A DNA stretch of 6,066 nt from Streptococcus lactarius. GTDB lineage: Bacteria > Bacillota > Bacilli > Lactobacillales > Streptococcaceae. The notes beneath the pieces were generated by a model that did not search any database, was not told the DNA's origin, and saw nothing but the letters and a program-made list of their open reading frames with translations. The DNA lies in assembly GCF_016642265.1 (NCBI RefSeq), contig NZ_MRXX01000007.1, positions 42,184 through 48,249 of the forward strand, in the 5' to 3' direction. Below are positions 5,326-6,066 of this stretch, in pieces. The translations under genes were made by a program, and so were the position numbers. Position 1 is the stretch's first letter, and every line of letters begins with the position of its first letter.

Positions 5326-5904
5326 TCATGAATATAATCCCTTTTCTACACTTTCCTGAATCAAGTCTTCCGTCAGTTTCCATAATTCTTCGGATTCACT
5401 TTTTATGAACTTTTTCTTTTCTAATACTATATCTGCACTAATATTATCAGGATTATAATGTAATTCTGAAACTTCCAAGTGATTAATCAATGGAACCAAT
5501 GCATCGATCACTCTTGCATATCTTGCCTCAGCACTCTGACCTTTTTCAAATTCCAACCAAGAATTTTTCATTTGTAAATATTTTTCTTCTGGAAGGATAC
5601 TCATTGTTTTTTCTATAGATTCTAGCTCTCTATCATGAGAATGAAGCTTTTTTTCATCATCAAACACCCAAGTATCTCCAGCATAAATCTCACCTAAATC
5701 ATGAATCAGTAACATAGAAATCACTTTTTCCATATTCAATTTTTCAGGATAATAATCTTGAAGAACCATCGCAGCTATGGCACCCTGCCAGGAATGCTCG
5801 GCACTATTTTCAAACCGTCCATCAAGGGTTCTATTAAACCTTGTTACCGACTTTAATTTCTCGATTTCTTTAATAAATTCAACTGTCTGATTCAAATCAC
5901 TCAT
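5326..5904 (-). CDS. HD-domain phosphohydrolase, YfbR/HDDC2-like 5'-deoxynucleotidase
   Basis: This 192-residue cytoplasmic protein of the HD_3 type (YfbR/HDDC2 family) has members that dephosphorylate deoxynucleoside 5'-monophosphates using a divalent metal. The metal ligands are visible in order: H37 in S-A-E-H-S-W, H68-D69 in I-H-D-L-G-E-I-Y-A-G-D, and D134 in R-V-I-D-A-L. Also present are the nearby E72 and D77 that activate water in this family, plus the upstream R-F-N-R and E32-N motif typical of YfbR-like proteins. Length matches the family. The start at 5904 is chosen because AGGGAGG lies 11 nt upstream (a GGAG 5 nt upstream is an alternative) and the domain needs nothing before it. 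An extension to 6021 would translate the promoter region. GC is lower than in the neighbouring HAD gene. It is monocistronic, with its own promoter and terminator. Substrate is inferred from family only. Confidence 0.85.
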   Translation of the reverse strand: MSDLNQTVEFIKEIEKLKSVTRFNRTLDGRFENSAEHSWQGAIAAMVLQDYYPEKLNMEKVISMLLIHDLGEIYAGDTWVFDDEKKLHSHDRELESIEKTMSILPEEKYLQMKNSWLEFEKGQSAEARYARVIDALVPLINHLEVSELHYNPDNISADIVLEKKKFIKSESEELWKLTEDLIQESVEKGLYS

Positions 5905-5938
5905 GGCGACTCCAACCTCCCTATTCGAAATTACGACT

Positions 5939-5967
5939 ATCATACCAAAAATCAGGGTCTCCATAAA
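5939..5967 (-). promoter_or_regulatory. Extended -10 promoter of the HD-domain gene
   Basis: On the - strand TGGTATGAT (-10 hexamer TATGAT at 5939-5944, TG at 5946-5947) lies about 35 nt before the start at 5904. A poor -35, TTTATG (5962-5967), sits at a 17-nt spacer; the extended -10 can compensate. No other gene is visible between 5905 and the window end. Confidence 0.6.
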
Positions 5968-6056
5968 TGAATTCCCATATTTGCAAAAAGAAAATTTCCC
6001 TCTTTTTCGGAGCATCTTCATTTTTCTAACAAGACTACAAGGACAAGTAAAAAAGA

Positions 6057-6066
6057 GAGTGGGACA
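6057..6066. repeat. Edge of a probable dispersed intergenic repeat (cut by window end)
   Basis: GAGTGGGACA is the inverted counterpart of TGTCCCAGACTC at 23-34, apart from a two-base difference. It is preceded by an A/G-rich run. I recall GAGTGGGACA as the beginning of intergenic repeat-like sequence in oral streptococci. The element continues outside the window, so its nature is uncertain. Confidence 0.35.

Noticed and set aside
5905..6021. Thirty-nine-codon extension of the HD protein with a hydrophobic stretch resembling a membrane segment
   Set aside because: It runs through the extended -10 promoter and ribosome binding site of the gene, and family members start close to the position chosen here.
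1..6066. CRISPR array, tRNA, rRNA, transposase or riboswitch
   Set aside because: No regularly spaced repeats, tRNA-like cloverleaf, transposase motif or long structured leader could be seen in the short intergenic stretches.

Overview
The window looks like a chromosomal stretch from a low-to-mid GC Firmicute, most likely an oral or commensal Streptococcus. This rests on the LXG/type VII secretion gene arrangement, extended -10 (TGnTATAAT-type) promoters, strong AGGAGG-like ribosome binding sites, and Cof-type HAD and SGNH proteins of streptococcal style. The species cannot be fixed from this sequence alone.

Region 1 (about 100-3560, + strand) is a compact, AT-rich five-gene operon encoding an antibacterial polymorphic toxin exported by the type VIIb (Esx/Yuk) secretion system. 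It encodes two small helical targeting factors (Lap1/DUF3130-TIGR04197-like and Lap2/DUF3958-like). Next is a 542-residue LXG effector whose C-terminal ~120 residues resemble the polymorphic toxin type 44 (Ntox44) domain. Two membrane-anchored proteins with extracytoplasmic domains follow; these are the immunity candidates, and the second resembles the TipC family. The first four genes are packed with 5-nt gaps or small overlaps. No secretion machinery (EssC, EsaA, EssB, EsxA) is present, so this is an effector module served by a T7SS encoded elsewhere. Because both candidate immunity proteins face outside the membrane, the toxin probably acts on the cell envelope and not in the cytosol.

Region 2 (3560-3722) is a convergent intergenic gap with a strong bidirectional terminator and a second, weaker hairpin.

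Region 3 (3723-5263, - strand) is a two-gene housekeeping operon of clearly higher GC: a Cof-type HAD phosphatase followed with zero spacing by an SGNH/GDSL esterase. It is driven by a good extended -10 promoter whose -35 region lies inside the terminator of the next gene upstream.

Region 4 (5326-5967, - strand) is a single HD-domain 5'-deoxynucleotidase-like gene with its own extended -10 promoter. The two window ends carry short, imperfectly inverted sequences (TGTCCCAGACTC and GAGTGGGACA) that look like edges of a dispersed intergenic repeat.
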